From Nelumbo lutea (taxonomy: Eukaryota; Streptophyta; Magnoliopsida; Proteales; Nelumbonaceae), in assembly GCA_022828595.1 (NCBI GenBank), contig JAKGHH010000005.1:56911655-56975654 (forward strand): a DNA stretch of 64,000 nucleotides, written 5' to 3'. A program made the translations under genes and the position numbers. Below are positions 44,993 to 54,199 of this stretch, in pieces (position 1 is the first letter of the stretch; each line of letters starts with the position of its first letter). The notes under the pieces were generated by a model. That model saw only the letters and a list, made by a program, of their open reading frames with translations, was not told the origin of the DNA and did no database searches.

Positions 44993-46162
44993 TTGAATGC
45001 AGGTTTACTTTTTGGTTGTCGAATTTAGTTGTTTTAAGGGCAATTATTAGCCAGGTTGTTGCGGAATCTCAACTATCAATTTGTGTTGATCCCCAAATTG
45101 AAGCTAATAGTGGTAAAATGGGAAACGAAAAGAAATCTTCTCCATTAAAATGGAATGAAAGTTCTCTGAACAAGAAAGAGAAGTTTGTTTTTTCTAATGA
45201 TTTTGATGACTGGGAGGATCCGCAGACATTTGTAACTGCACTGGAAAATGTTGAAGCCTGGATTTTCTCCCAAATAATTGAATCTGTTGGTGGCAGGTCA
45301 ATTCCAAGTGTTTTCCACCTCTCCCCTAATTTAACGTTTCAGATTTTTCTAGATTAAGCATCCTGAATTGCTGCTAGCTTTCTGACCTGGCTTTCTGTTT
45401 GTTTCTCCAGACCCTAACACCATATATGCAGTCTGCCACCGGGATAGCAAATGATAAAGTAATGGCATCAAACTCAGGGAGTTTGGGTGAGCAAGAACAG
45501 GGGAACTTTTCCTTACACCTTTCGAAAGAAGCTTTCAGGGATGCTTGTGAAAAGCTTTGCCCTGTTCGAGCTGGAGGCCATGAGTGTGGTTGTTTGCCTG
45601 TGCTGGCTAGACTGGTAGTCTATATTTTCATTATCTGTTACTAATGTACTTGCACCAATCAAGTGCCCCAGCTATCATTTGTGATTGGCCTTTATTATCC
45701 AGAGCTAATCTGGGTGCACAAGCATTAAGCATTGTATGGATTGACCATTGCATGGATGTTGTTAAGTGATAGTTTAAACATGGACCCTTTTACATGTAGA
45801 GTGAACATGGAATTCCTTTATAAGTAGCCCCTTTTTTTATATGTTTCTAGAATTCACTTCCTATATAATACTCAGGTATCAGTCTTTCTGCAATAATATT
45901 CTAGTAGTTGTTCTCCTTCGCCCTATCAATATATAGTCAGGTCTAAGCTCTAAATATGACATGGCAATCTTTTTTTCTCGATATCCAGGTGATGGAGCAA
46001 TGCATGAATAGATTAGATGTGGCCATGTTTAATGCTATTCTTCGTGAATCAGCTGATGAGATTCCAACAGATCCTGTCTCTAACCCCATTAGTGATTCCA
46101 AAGTTCTTCCTATCGCAGTTGGAAAATCAAGCTTTGGTAATGGTGCACAAGTGAAAAATGTT
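44993..46162 (+). pseudogene. Captured fragment of a gar2-like/At2g42320-type plant gene, three exons
   Basis: Three coding pieces with plant splice signals can be read. 44993-45296 is followed by GT and contains ESQLSICVDPQIEANSGK, DDWEDPQTFVTALENVEAW and IFSQIIESV. 45411-45614 sits between CTCCAG and GT and contains LTPYMQSATGIA, LCPVRAGGHECGCLPVLARL. 45989-46162 sits between TATCCAG and GTAAGT and contains VMEQCMNRLDVAMFNAILRESADEIPTDPVS, ISDSKVLPIAVG. From memory this matches the C-terminal region of plant proteins annotated as nucleolar gar2-like (Arabidopsis At2g42320/At3g57780). At the first junction one T appears missing (GTTGGTGGCAG), which breaks the frame. No start or end of the gene is present. 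Introns kept inside show DNA-level capture. Confidence 0.65.
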
Positions 46163-46544
46163 GTAAGTAATTCACATGTTGCACAAGTTCATGTTCTATG
46201 ACTGGACATTACATATTCTTGCTTACATATTTTGGAAAATTTTTATATTTTTTGGAAAATTTTCTGTATTTTTTGGATTTATTTTTTGTATTTTTTGTAT
46301 TTTATTATTTTTATATTTAAATATTTTTATATTTTTCATATATTGCTTTTTTCCTGTATTTTTCTGTGTATTTTTTGTATTTTATTTAAATTTCTATAAT
46401 ATTTTTTATCATATATAAATATTTTTTTTGTTTTTTATTTATTTATGACATCATGAATCGAACCATTCAACCCAAACAGTTGAACCACCGTACCGGAAAC
46501 GGTTCCCAAAACTATTCCACTTCCGAGTCGATTTTAAAAACCAT

Positions 46545-46880
46545 GCTTGAAGCCCATAGACTAGTGAAAGAGTTGGGTGCGAGTAGTCATTATAGAAAGA
46601 GATTTTTGTATCAATATTATAGGAGATTCGAAGATCACAATAGATACCCTAAAAGGAGTAACGCATGCTACATCAACATGTGCAACCATGAAGGAAGAAT
46701 GGATGAAGATAGTGCGTGAGTGAAACCTCAATAATACAACCATGCAGCTGATTGGATCTCGTAAGGACATTGATAATTGGAAGCTCAAGTTCGTTTTTCT
46801 TTCTGATACCTTAGGTTGCTTTTTATTAGGTGCTGTTAATATACAGGCCCGCAAATCCCTCAGCAAGCTTGCTAATTGAA
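46545..46880 (+). pseudogene. LINE RNase H domain, second half
   Basis: Continues the domain interrupted at 44232: EAHRLVKELGA near the junction, then, with frame changes, INIIGDSKITIDTLKGVTHA (the GDSK motif typical of these RNase H domains). It decays by about 46880 in ARKSLSKLAN and a stop. Same strand as 43473-44232. Confidence 0.65.
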
Positions 46881-47014
46881 ACTTAGCTTCCACTAATTCA
46901 ACAAAGTAGGTTGAACAGAGATTGAATAATATAGTGAAAGGTGTTCAAAAGGCACTAAAGAGGTGGAATGGAATTGGCGAGATGGCTGCAGTACTACTTA
47001 GAGAGGATTGTAGA

Positions 47015-47308
47015 CATTCAGGAATACGGGTTTGAAATCGGAATTAGAATGGGTTATATCGATTTCAATTATTTAATTGAGCAGAATTGAAATCCCATTT
47101 TCATTCCTACTGAAATGGCATTCCCCGGTTGAGAGAATGACCATTCACTATCCATTCTTTGAGAATGAAATTTCATTCTTGTTGATTCAAATTTTCATTC
47201 TCATTCCTGTCTGAACCAAATATATTATAGGAATAGACTATTCTGATTCTCATTCCAAAAGATTTTGATTTCCATTCCGATTCCAACTGCAAATCAAACG
47301 GACCCCAA
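47015..47308. repeat. MITE-like dispersed repeat (GGAATTAGAATGG type)
   Basis: AGGAATACGGGTTTGAAATCGG ... GCAAATCAAACGGACCCC; inverted internal blocks of CATTCTCATTCC and GGAATGAGAATGG. Related to 8620-8926. Confidence 0.5.
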
Positions 47309-47872
47309 TAGCAAAGAAAATGCAAAGTAAAGATAAGGGAAAGGTTGGTAGGAAAGTAAGAGGCATGGTTAGAAGATATAAAACATTTGATTAGCACTTG
47401 GATCACTTTGTAGCTATTTCCAATTCTTCAAGTAGGACTATTTAATCAAATATCAATAAACAAATAAATAAATAAATAAAAGCGAGACCATTTAATTTAA
47501 TGGTGGGTGCCCATTATCCAGTTCAATAGGCCAATGTCCAACATTTAGCAGTTATCTATTATCTACTAGAGGGATATAATTTGGTGCTGAGCAGATTTGG
47601 GATATCAAATGCACATTACCATCTCCCTAGAGATTAACGGTGGCTTAGATCAGACTAGTTCTAGCAGTAGCACTTCCCCAATTAGGTAATTTACATTTTA
47701 CAGACCATATGCTTGGTGGGGTATATAGCAATCTCAAGCCCATCACCGTCTGGTCAAAAGATCAAACGGCACTCTATCACACACTACCACATCAAAATCT
47801 CCATTAACACACAGGGATATATAACACTTATATGAGTAAGAGAAAGTAAACAATTCATGTAAAAGGGAAGAA

Positions 47873-48295
47873 TTACTCGGTCTGATTTGAAGTCCCATTT
47901 GAACATTTGTGAAAGAAATCGTCGATCCTGCGAGTACCAGCGGGAACGGCCTTCTCAACGGTGGGCTTAGGTCGGCTCTCGGCCGTCGATGGACGAGTCG
48001 ACACATGAGAAGGCATCGGGAGCGAATCGAGGAGGAAATCCTTGGTCGGTTCGTGCTTCTTGACGGCGATTCTCAGGTGTTCGAGCTTCACGATCTTTCG
48101 CTTCTTCTCGACGGCAACCCCTGCGGATTTCTCGGCGAGGAATCGGAGGAATAGATCAGTGGAGAGGGAGACCAGGAGGAGAGCTTCCGAGTTCACCTTC
48201 TTAATCTCATTGTCGAGTTTCATGATCTTCTTCACTCGCCCGAGTGGAAACGCGGGTTGAAGGGTCTCTGTGTTCTCTTCTTCTGCGTCCGCCAT
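47873..48295 (-). CDS. NF-YC13/DPB3-like histone-fold protein (DNA polymerase epsilon small subunit type)
   Basis: 140 residues, one exon. The histone fold runs from about 16 to 85: FPLGRVKKIMKLD, VNSEALLLVSLSTDLFLRFLAEKSA, KLEHLRIAVKKH, then FLLDSLPMP. From memory it matches Arabidopsis NF-YC13 (At5g43250), a member of the Dpb3/CHRAC/NF-YC group. Such proteins pair with an NF-YB-like partner and act in the DNA polymerase epsilon holoenzyme or as transcription co-factors in the nucleus. A Pro-rich linker leads to GTRRIDDFF (120-128). TRRIDDFF resembles a PCNA-interacting peptide (x-x-x-I-x-x-F-F) except for Thr in place of the usual Gln. The start is the ATG at 48295; there is no earlier ATG in frame. 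A functional role in polymerase epsilon here is inferred. Confidence 0.9.
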   Translation of the reverse strand: MADAEEENTETLQPAFPLGRVKKIMKLDNEIKKVNSEALLLVSLSTDLFLRFLAEKSAGVAVEKKRKIVKLEHLRIAVKKHEPTKDFLLDSLPMPSHVSTRPSTAESRPKPTVEKAVPAGTRRIDDFFHKCSNGTSNQTE

Positions 48296-49002
48296 TACCG
48301 ATCCAAAACTTTTCGGCTGATGGTGGTGTTCAAACTTCAAATTCTAGGGTTTTTGAAGGGGAAACCGAGAAAGGAAGTTGTATAATTTTAAAACCCTCGT
48401 GATACGGAAAAATGGCATGCTTTTGTTGGATCATCATTTATTTTGGTAACGTGACGAAGGGTATTTTCGTCATTCAGACATGAATTCCCGCCAAACAGAG
48501 GTCTCCCGCCAACGCGAAATAGTTCAGAAATCACCGCTTCAACTGTTGAACCGAACTGATCCAATCCAATCCAATCCTACGGTGGGCTTACATTTTTCAG
48601 ACTTGGTTTTGGGCTTTCGGTGTGGGACGAGCATGTAACACAACAAGTCGTCAAACTTGGAGAGTTTGAGTTGGGTTATTGGCGAAACCAAGCCCAACCA
48701 TGCAAATAGAAGAAAACCCAAAAACCTATCTCAAACAAAGATTCGCATATTTGTGTGGGGGCCACCTGGACTGATGGTGGGGAGAGTTTACTTGAAATGA
48801 AAAATGCTCCATCCTCCAGAATCCAGGTGTGTGCCGTATGATGCAGTTGTAAAGAATGCAAGGAAACAAATGTATGACTAACAATTTAGGTTCAGCCCGC
48901 TGCCCGGCTGTTGGAACTTTTGGGTTGGGCAGGGTAGTCTAGCCAAAAAAAAATTAAAAGTAGGGTTTGATTGAAGTTCAGGTTAGATTAGGGCTTGAGA
49001 AG

Positions 49003-49799
49003 TAGGGCTGTTCATAATAAGGCCCAACCCGACCAAACCGAACAACCCGGACTGACCTAACCCGAGTCAGCCGGGTTTTCATCAGCACTTGTCGATTTTG
49101 GGTTGGGCAAATTCATAAACCGATATATCGGGTCGGTTTCGGTTTTCTTGTGTGAAAGCTGAAACCGACCCGAACCGAACTAATTAGTCTTCTAGCTAGT
49201 TCCTACTTAACTAGTCTTCTAGAATTCTAGTTCTTACTTAACTAAATTGTATATATCTTAGTTTCTATTGTCTTTTACACCAAATAGGCAACTAATTAGG
49301 CAATTACAATTAGAATTAGAATTATGTGTCATTTTTTACTTAGATTAGAATTTAGAAAATTTCTTGAAATATAAATATTTCAGCCTTCTTTCTATAAAAC
49401 AGTTTGACTTTCTATTTTATTGATAATTTTTGTCTTACTTGACACTTGTTTTTACATGAAGAATTTATTGATTTTATTCTTTACCTGAATTGAATTCAGA
49501 TTTATCTTGGACTCTTGAACAACAACTAATTCAGATTTACATGAAGATTTATCTTGGACTCTTGAATTGAATTAAGATGGCTGAAATGATGGTCAAATAA
49601 ATTTCCTTCTAGTTCTAGGCTTCTCTGTCCTTTTTGTACAGGAGCAAAACCGAAACCGACCCAAATCGATTCAAACCGACCAAGTCAGTTTTGCCTATCA
49701 GTGGGTTGGTTTCGGTTTTCACCTCAGGTAACCTGACCAAGTCGGGTCGGTTGGGAAAATCCCAGTAAACCGATCCAACCCGACCCATGAACAACCCTA
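49003..49799. mobile_element. hAT-type element
   Basis: 797 bp, ends TAGGGCTGTTCATAATAAGG and (complement) TAGGGTTGTTCATGGGTC. Perfect 8-bp duplication TTGAGAAG (48995-49002, 49800-49807). Almost the same length as 34872-35667 and with the same interior landmarks (ACCAAATAGGCAACTAATTA, TTGACTTTCTATTTT). Confidence 0.9.
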
Positions 49800-49967
49800 T
49801 TGAGAAGTGTGAACCCAATTTAACTTTGGTCTTTAGGTTGAGTTAGAGTTGAGGCATTTACCAACCTGGCCCAATTAGAATACAATTTAAATTCATATTT
49901 ACATGTAAAATATTATATAGATATGTATTTATGTATTATATTTATATTTATGTATTTTTCACAAATA

Positions 49968-49969
<2 letters not shown>

Positions 49970-50002
<33 letters not shown>
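49970..50002. repeat. (TA)n microsatellite
   Basis: TA dinucleotides in an AT-rich stretch. Confidence 0.85.
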
Positions 50003-50007
<5 letters not shown>

Positions 50008-50239
50008 ATTATCTATGTATGCATGTATATATGTATGTTTGTATATTGACTGTCAAAAATTTTAAGTTTTAAGGCAATTTTTTTTAACATGATAATCAGG
50101 TCCTTTTACACATAATAATACTAAATTACCAAAATTTGACAAGAAGTAGAAAAATCAAGCCAACCCGAACCCAACCCAATCCTAACCAACCTGAAATCTT
50201 AGGGTTGGGCTAGAATTAGGGTTGACTTCAACCCAACTT

Positions 50240-50443
50240 AACCCAACCCAATTTGCATCCTTAATGACTAATGAGGGCAAGATGTACAACAGTACAAGTA
50301 CAACTTTGCAATGTTTGCAGATTGATAAGGGAATTGTTGTTTTGGGAAACTGCAAAGAATCAAAGCCTGGCAACTGGAAAATGAGGTTGCAGGCGATGCA
50401 AGGTAGCTTAATTAGCTCTTCAAGATCTAAGCGGAGAGCTTAA
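50240..50443 (+). other. Unidentified coding-like fragment
   Basis: The frame to the stop at 50441-50443 ends CLQIDKGIVVLGNCKESKPG and WKMRLQAMQGSLISSSRSKRRA, with a more gene-like composition than its surroundings. It is flanked by AACCCAACCC-rich repeat ends, so it could be a last exon or a transposon-carried piece. I do not recognise the protein. Confidence 0.3.
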
Positions 50444-50708
50444 ATATGGAAGAAGTGCATAGTCTCTTTTTGCTGGGTTGTAACTGTAAATTGTAATAGA
50501 CTGTAATGGTTCTTCAGAGTCTCTACACATTTTAGATTCCCTCCAAGTTCCAAGTAAGGTTGTAAGTCGGGTTTTTTGAAAACCTTACAGATTTACAACC
50601 CAACCCAACTTGCACCCCCTCATGCTTAAGTGGTGAAAGCTACATTAAAACCTAACTGAAACACAAAACACACAGTGGTTCAAACTTCTAAGTATTGGTA
50701 GTGTATTA

Positions 50709-51013
50709 GTTTCCCGTTCGCTTTTAGGTAAGTTATTTATCCATGTTCTTCTATTTCCCAGTAAAATAAACCAATGTCCATATTTTAGTCATAAAAAATC
50801 ATCATTAAAAGAGGTATTTTTGTCCCATCCATATATTGTCATCTTTCCCTTACGTGGAAAAGTTATTTATCCACCTATAAAATAGACCCAGGAAAATAAA
50901 CTTTCTGTAAACCCCACATAAATCCCAAAAAAAAAAAAAAAAAAACATAGATTTCTTGATCTGGGATCAACCTCCCGCCCCCTTCAAAATCCAAAATACA
51001 AATGCCCCCTCAA
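50709..51013. mobile_element. PIF-type MITE, second family, inverted copy
   Basis: Right end TCAAAATCCAAAATACAAATGCCCCC is the complement of the left end of 24900-25305. Shared interior blocks GTTATTTATCCACCTA and GGTATTTTTGTCCCA. Includes a ~20-A run at about 50927-50945. Confidence 0.65.
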
Positions 51014-51978
51014 TACAAAGATGGGAGTGGTATGGACTAGGAGCTAGCTCAAGAGTCAAGAGTAGAATTATCTCTTTAGCATACTAAGAAATCAAAAGAG
51101 TTATTAAATGGGCATCCTCTTTAACCTAGTTTAATTTATTTGAGATCAATCTTATATACTTATGAGCCTTGGGCTGTAGAAAATAAAAATAAGCAAAAAA
51201 AAAGTGAGTTTGGTAATAATCGCTTTTAAAGGCATAAAATTCTGCATAACTGTTCTAAGATCTATTTATTGGGGCGTTGTACTTCTGGTCTTTAAAAACA
51301 CTGAAGTTTATCCAAACACTAACTTTAATCTATCTAGAGCTGAGAATGGACTGGATTTTGGTCCAGTCGAATCAGAACTATCCAAATCCAAATTTAAGAT
51401 ACAAGAATTCGATCCGTCGATCCATTTTGTTCTGAAGCAAATTCATATTAGATCCAATTCAATCCAACCCGAATTCAAAATCTATGATATAAGATTTTAT
51501 TTTTGTAGATTAGTAGAATTTGCTTTAATAAGATACTTATGTGTTTAGGCTTCAAAAGAAAAAAAAACACTTTTTATAAATAAATTTATTTAACATATTT
51601 GTACAGTTTTGGAGTACTCTCACCTCAATGTTGATACCAAATTCCTCCTCCTCTCTCTCTCTCTTCCCTAATAAAGCCCTTCTAACCCTCTCTAATAAAG
51701 CAAGGTGTAAATTAGATGGATTGAATTAGGCTAACAAATGGAACCAAAGTGATGTCAAAACCCGAATTTACCAGCTCAAACCTAACCAAATTTCTATTCA
51801 ACCCCAGGCATTGAATGGTGATGAAGGAAGATTTGGCTCAACCTCACAAGTATGTGACACGTGGCAGAAACAACAACTCGGCAAAAGGGCCGAGCCTAAG
51901 GCGTGAACAAGGGGACACCAGGGGCCCGAACTCACTACGAGGGGCCCGAACTCACCCTTGGCCCAAAACCAGAGTAAT

Positions 51979-52190
51979 CCGAACTGGCCAACCTCGTAAC
52001 AGTTCGGGATATACCTCGCCGAACTGGCTAACCTTGTAGCAGCTCGAGGTATACCTCGCCGAACTGACCAACCTTGTAACAGCTCGGGATATACCTCGCC
52101 GAACTGGCCAACCTTGTAACAGCTCGAGGTACACCTCGCCGAGCTGGCATGCCTTGTAATAGTTCGGGATACACCTCGCCGAACTGACCT
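51979..52190. repeat. 40-bp tandem repeat upstream of the LTR TATA box
   Basis: Five full units of CCGAACTGGCCAACCTTGTA... ending ...TACACCTCG plus a partial sixth, each exactly 40 bp with a few differences. It runs up to the TATA box at 52195. Confidence 0.9.
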
Positions 52191-52194
52191 GCCC

Positions 52195-52202
52195 TATAAA
52201 TA
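52195..52202 (+). promoter_or_regulatory. Solo LTR TATA box
   Basis: TATAAATA directly after the 40-bp repeats. Confidence 0.5.
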
Positions 52203-52736
52203 CCTCCAAACTCAAGACTTCGACTCGCTCACCACTCCGCATCACCTTCTGGGCACCAAAACCAAACAAGTCGTACAATGCCTGACACTGAGGAAGTCCG
52301 TGCCCGAGGGCGCCGCACCTGACTGACTTGGGATCTGATGCTTGGCGGCCGCACTCTAAATGGCCACCTGCCACTGCCACTGACACCGCCATCTCCAGTT
52401 AAAGAGACGGTTAGGCAATGACGGTTCTGTCCCAGCAGAAAGGACGACGACCGAATTGACAAGCGCAAGGGTAATCATACCCGACCTGACAAGGGCTTCG
52501 GAGCGAGAGCGCGAAGTGATTATAAGAGCCCCCTGCCCCCAACAAACAAGGTATGCAAACTTTGCGCTATCTGGTGTTATCTTGCTTTTGAAGGATTCTA
52601 ACTTGAGCTTCAGAACCGCTACACCGGGTTCCCCCCCGGAGCTTCCTCATCTCCTCCATTTCAGGTTCCCTATTACCCAGTTCAGAAGCAAGGTCGTTGA
52701 CAGCTAAGACCGGCCGGATCGCGCTTCATCAAATGG

Positions 52737-53463
52737 GTTTACATGCTAGTTATTCAATACAAAAGCTAAACAATTTGCTGGTGATATATTGTCAACTGTG
52801 TGATTGGAAATCTTGGGTATCATACAAAATAGACGCACACATGCTAATATGCTATTTACCTATGGATTGGAATTCAGACGCCGCATGATCCGATTGAACC
52901 CAATCGGACCATCGGAGACAACCCCAAATCCCTAACTTCAACCCAGATCAAGAATCAACTCTAGATGCTTGGCCTAGGCCCAAACAAGGTCTCATTTGAG
53001 CCCACAGCAAGTTAACATGGTGCCCAGATATTAAATTTCACAATCCCTGGAGTAATGCTAAGGATAAAAGCTTACCTTAGATGGAGTGATCTGTCCAACT
53101 ATGTAAGCTACCTTGTGTTGTACTACCCCTAAGCAAAACAACTTGCTATAGTTCAAAGTTTTGATTGACAAAATTGCCAAGAAGAAAGTGTTCTTCTGGC
53201 CACTCCGCTTGGGCTATCGGGTTGAATAGCCTGCGGAAATGGAGTGTTTTGGGCCCCAAAGAGAGCTGCCATGTGAAGATCACTGGTCAGTAAAACATTT
53301 GTAACTGCCCTCAGCTGGTACCCACCAACATACACCATCTGGCTGAGGCTTATATTGGACAGCTCCAGCCAAGCTAACTGGAGGAATCAAATATGAACAA
53401 CCCATATATACTTATTGGAGCTTCAACTGAGCTCTAGCTGATTGTGTACCTATCTGTAGGCAG
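52737..53463. other. No gene found
   Basis: Unique-looking intergenic sequence downstream of the VDR gene; no frame I can support. Confidence 0.4.
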
Positions 53464-53713
53464 CTGTTTTTGGTTGGCCACAAGCCTGGTGCAGTTTAGT
53501 CCTCTTGTAATGTAGAACTTTAAATAATGCAGCAGTTCAAACCATTAGAATCAATAAAAAACAAACCAGCCTCCCAAATTCATACGCACTGTTTTTGGTT
53601 GGCCACAAGCCTGGTGCAGTTTAGTCCTCTTGTAATGTAGAACTTTAAATAATGCAGCAGTTCAAACCATTAGAATCAATAAAAAACAAACCAGCCTCCC
53701 AAATTCATACGCA
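53464..53713. repeat. Identical 125-bp tandem duplication
   Basis: The unit starting CTGTTTTTGGTTGGCCACAA and ending AATTCATACGCA is present twice without any difference that I can see. It must be recent, or a local assembly artefact. Confidence 0.9.
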
Positions 53714-54199
53714 TGTAAAGGAGCAGATATATCTTTCTTAGCTATCTCTAAAGGCAAAGTAAGCACCATGCCTTTTGTTACTCTAACTTGTGTTGCTTCT
53801 ATCATCCTCTTACAATTTCCCCTCAACATATTATGGCAGCATAAATTTCTTCAATCATCCAAATTACATGCACATCATACATCTATTATGGCAGAAATTG
53901 ATTTTTCAAGTTACATCTTACATGCACATTGTTAAAAGATGAATGGCTGTGGAATGGTTTCGGAGGTTTACGCTTCAAAATGCTCTTGCAACAACGATTC
54001 ACTTCACTTTTTTTTTCTCTGAGTTTGTCTGAAGATTCCCTGTGGAAACCAACCTTTTATTTATCATATTCATTCATGTTTCAAGCATTGCTCCAGCTTT
54101 TTAATCTGTCCATGTATTTGTAGGTGTGCTATGGAATTTAAGATGTGGCATGAACTTTGAGATGCATAGATGAGTGATTTGTTGTATCTATGAAGACAA

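Larger units (their letters stand above)
44233..46544. mobile_element. Pack-MULE (GGTTTTTAAAACC TIR family) carrying host exons
   Basis: Ends CATGGTTTTCAAAACCGG and (complement) ATGGTTTTTAAAATCGAC. 9-bp target duplication GTTTGAAGC/GCTTGAAGC (44224-44232, 46545-46553) with one mismatch. Termini share the GGTCAACC/GAACCGTTT-rich subterminal blocks of the small copies at 9.7, 19.0, 20.1 and 22.4 kb. The 2.3-kb interior holds three exons with introns from one host gene (44993-46162) and a GC-rich stretch (44540-44880) that may be a second capture. No transposase. Confidence 0.8.
51819..52731 (+). mobile_element. Solo LTR, diverged relative of the TGATGAGG family
   Basis: 913 bp starting TGATGAAGGAAGATTTGGC and ending GCGCTTCATCA, with a perfect 5-bp target duplication AATGG on each side (51814-51818, 52732-52736). 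The start and the GTGACACGTGGCA block match the LTRs of elements 1 and 2. There is no primer-binding site, interior or second LTR, so it is the product of LTR-LTR recombination. Contains a 40-bp tandem repeat and a TATA box. Confidence 0.85.

Noticed and set aside
47873..48154. Plus-strand ORFs across the NF-YC13-like gene
   Set aside because: The minus-strand frame has a clear histone fold; the plus frames have no homology.
51979..52190. Regular 40-bp direct repeats as a CRISPR array
   Set aside because: Units are contiguous with no spacers, are imperfect, and lie within a solo LTR in plant DNA.
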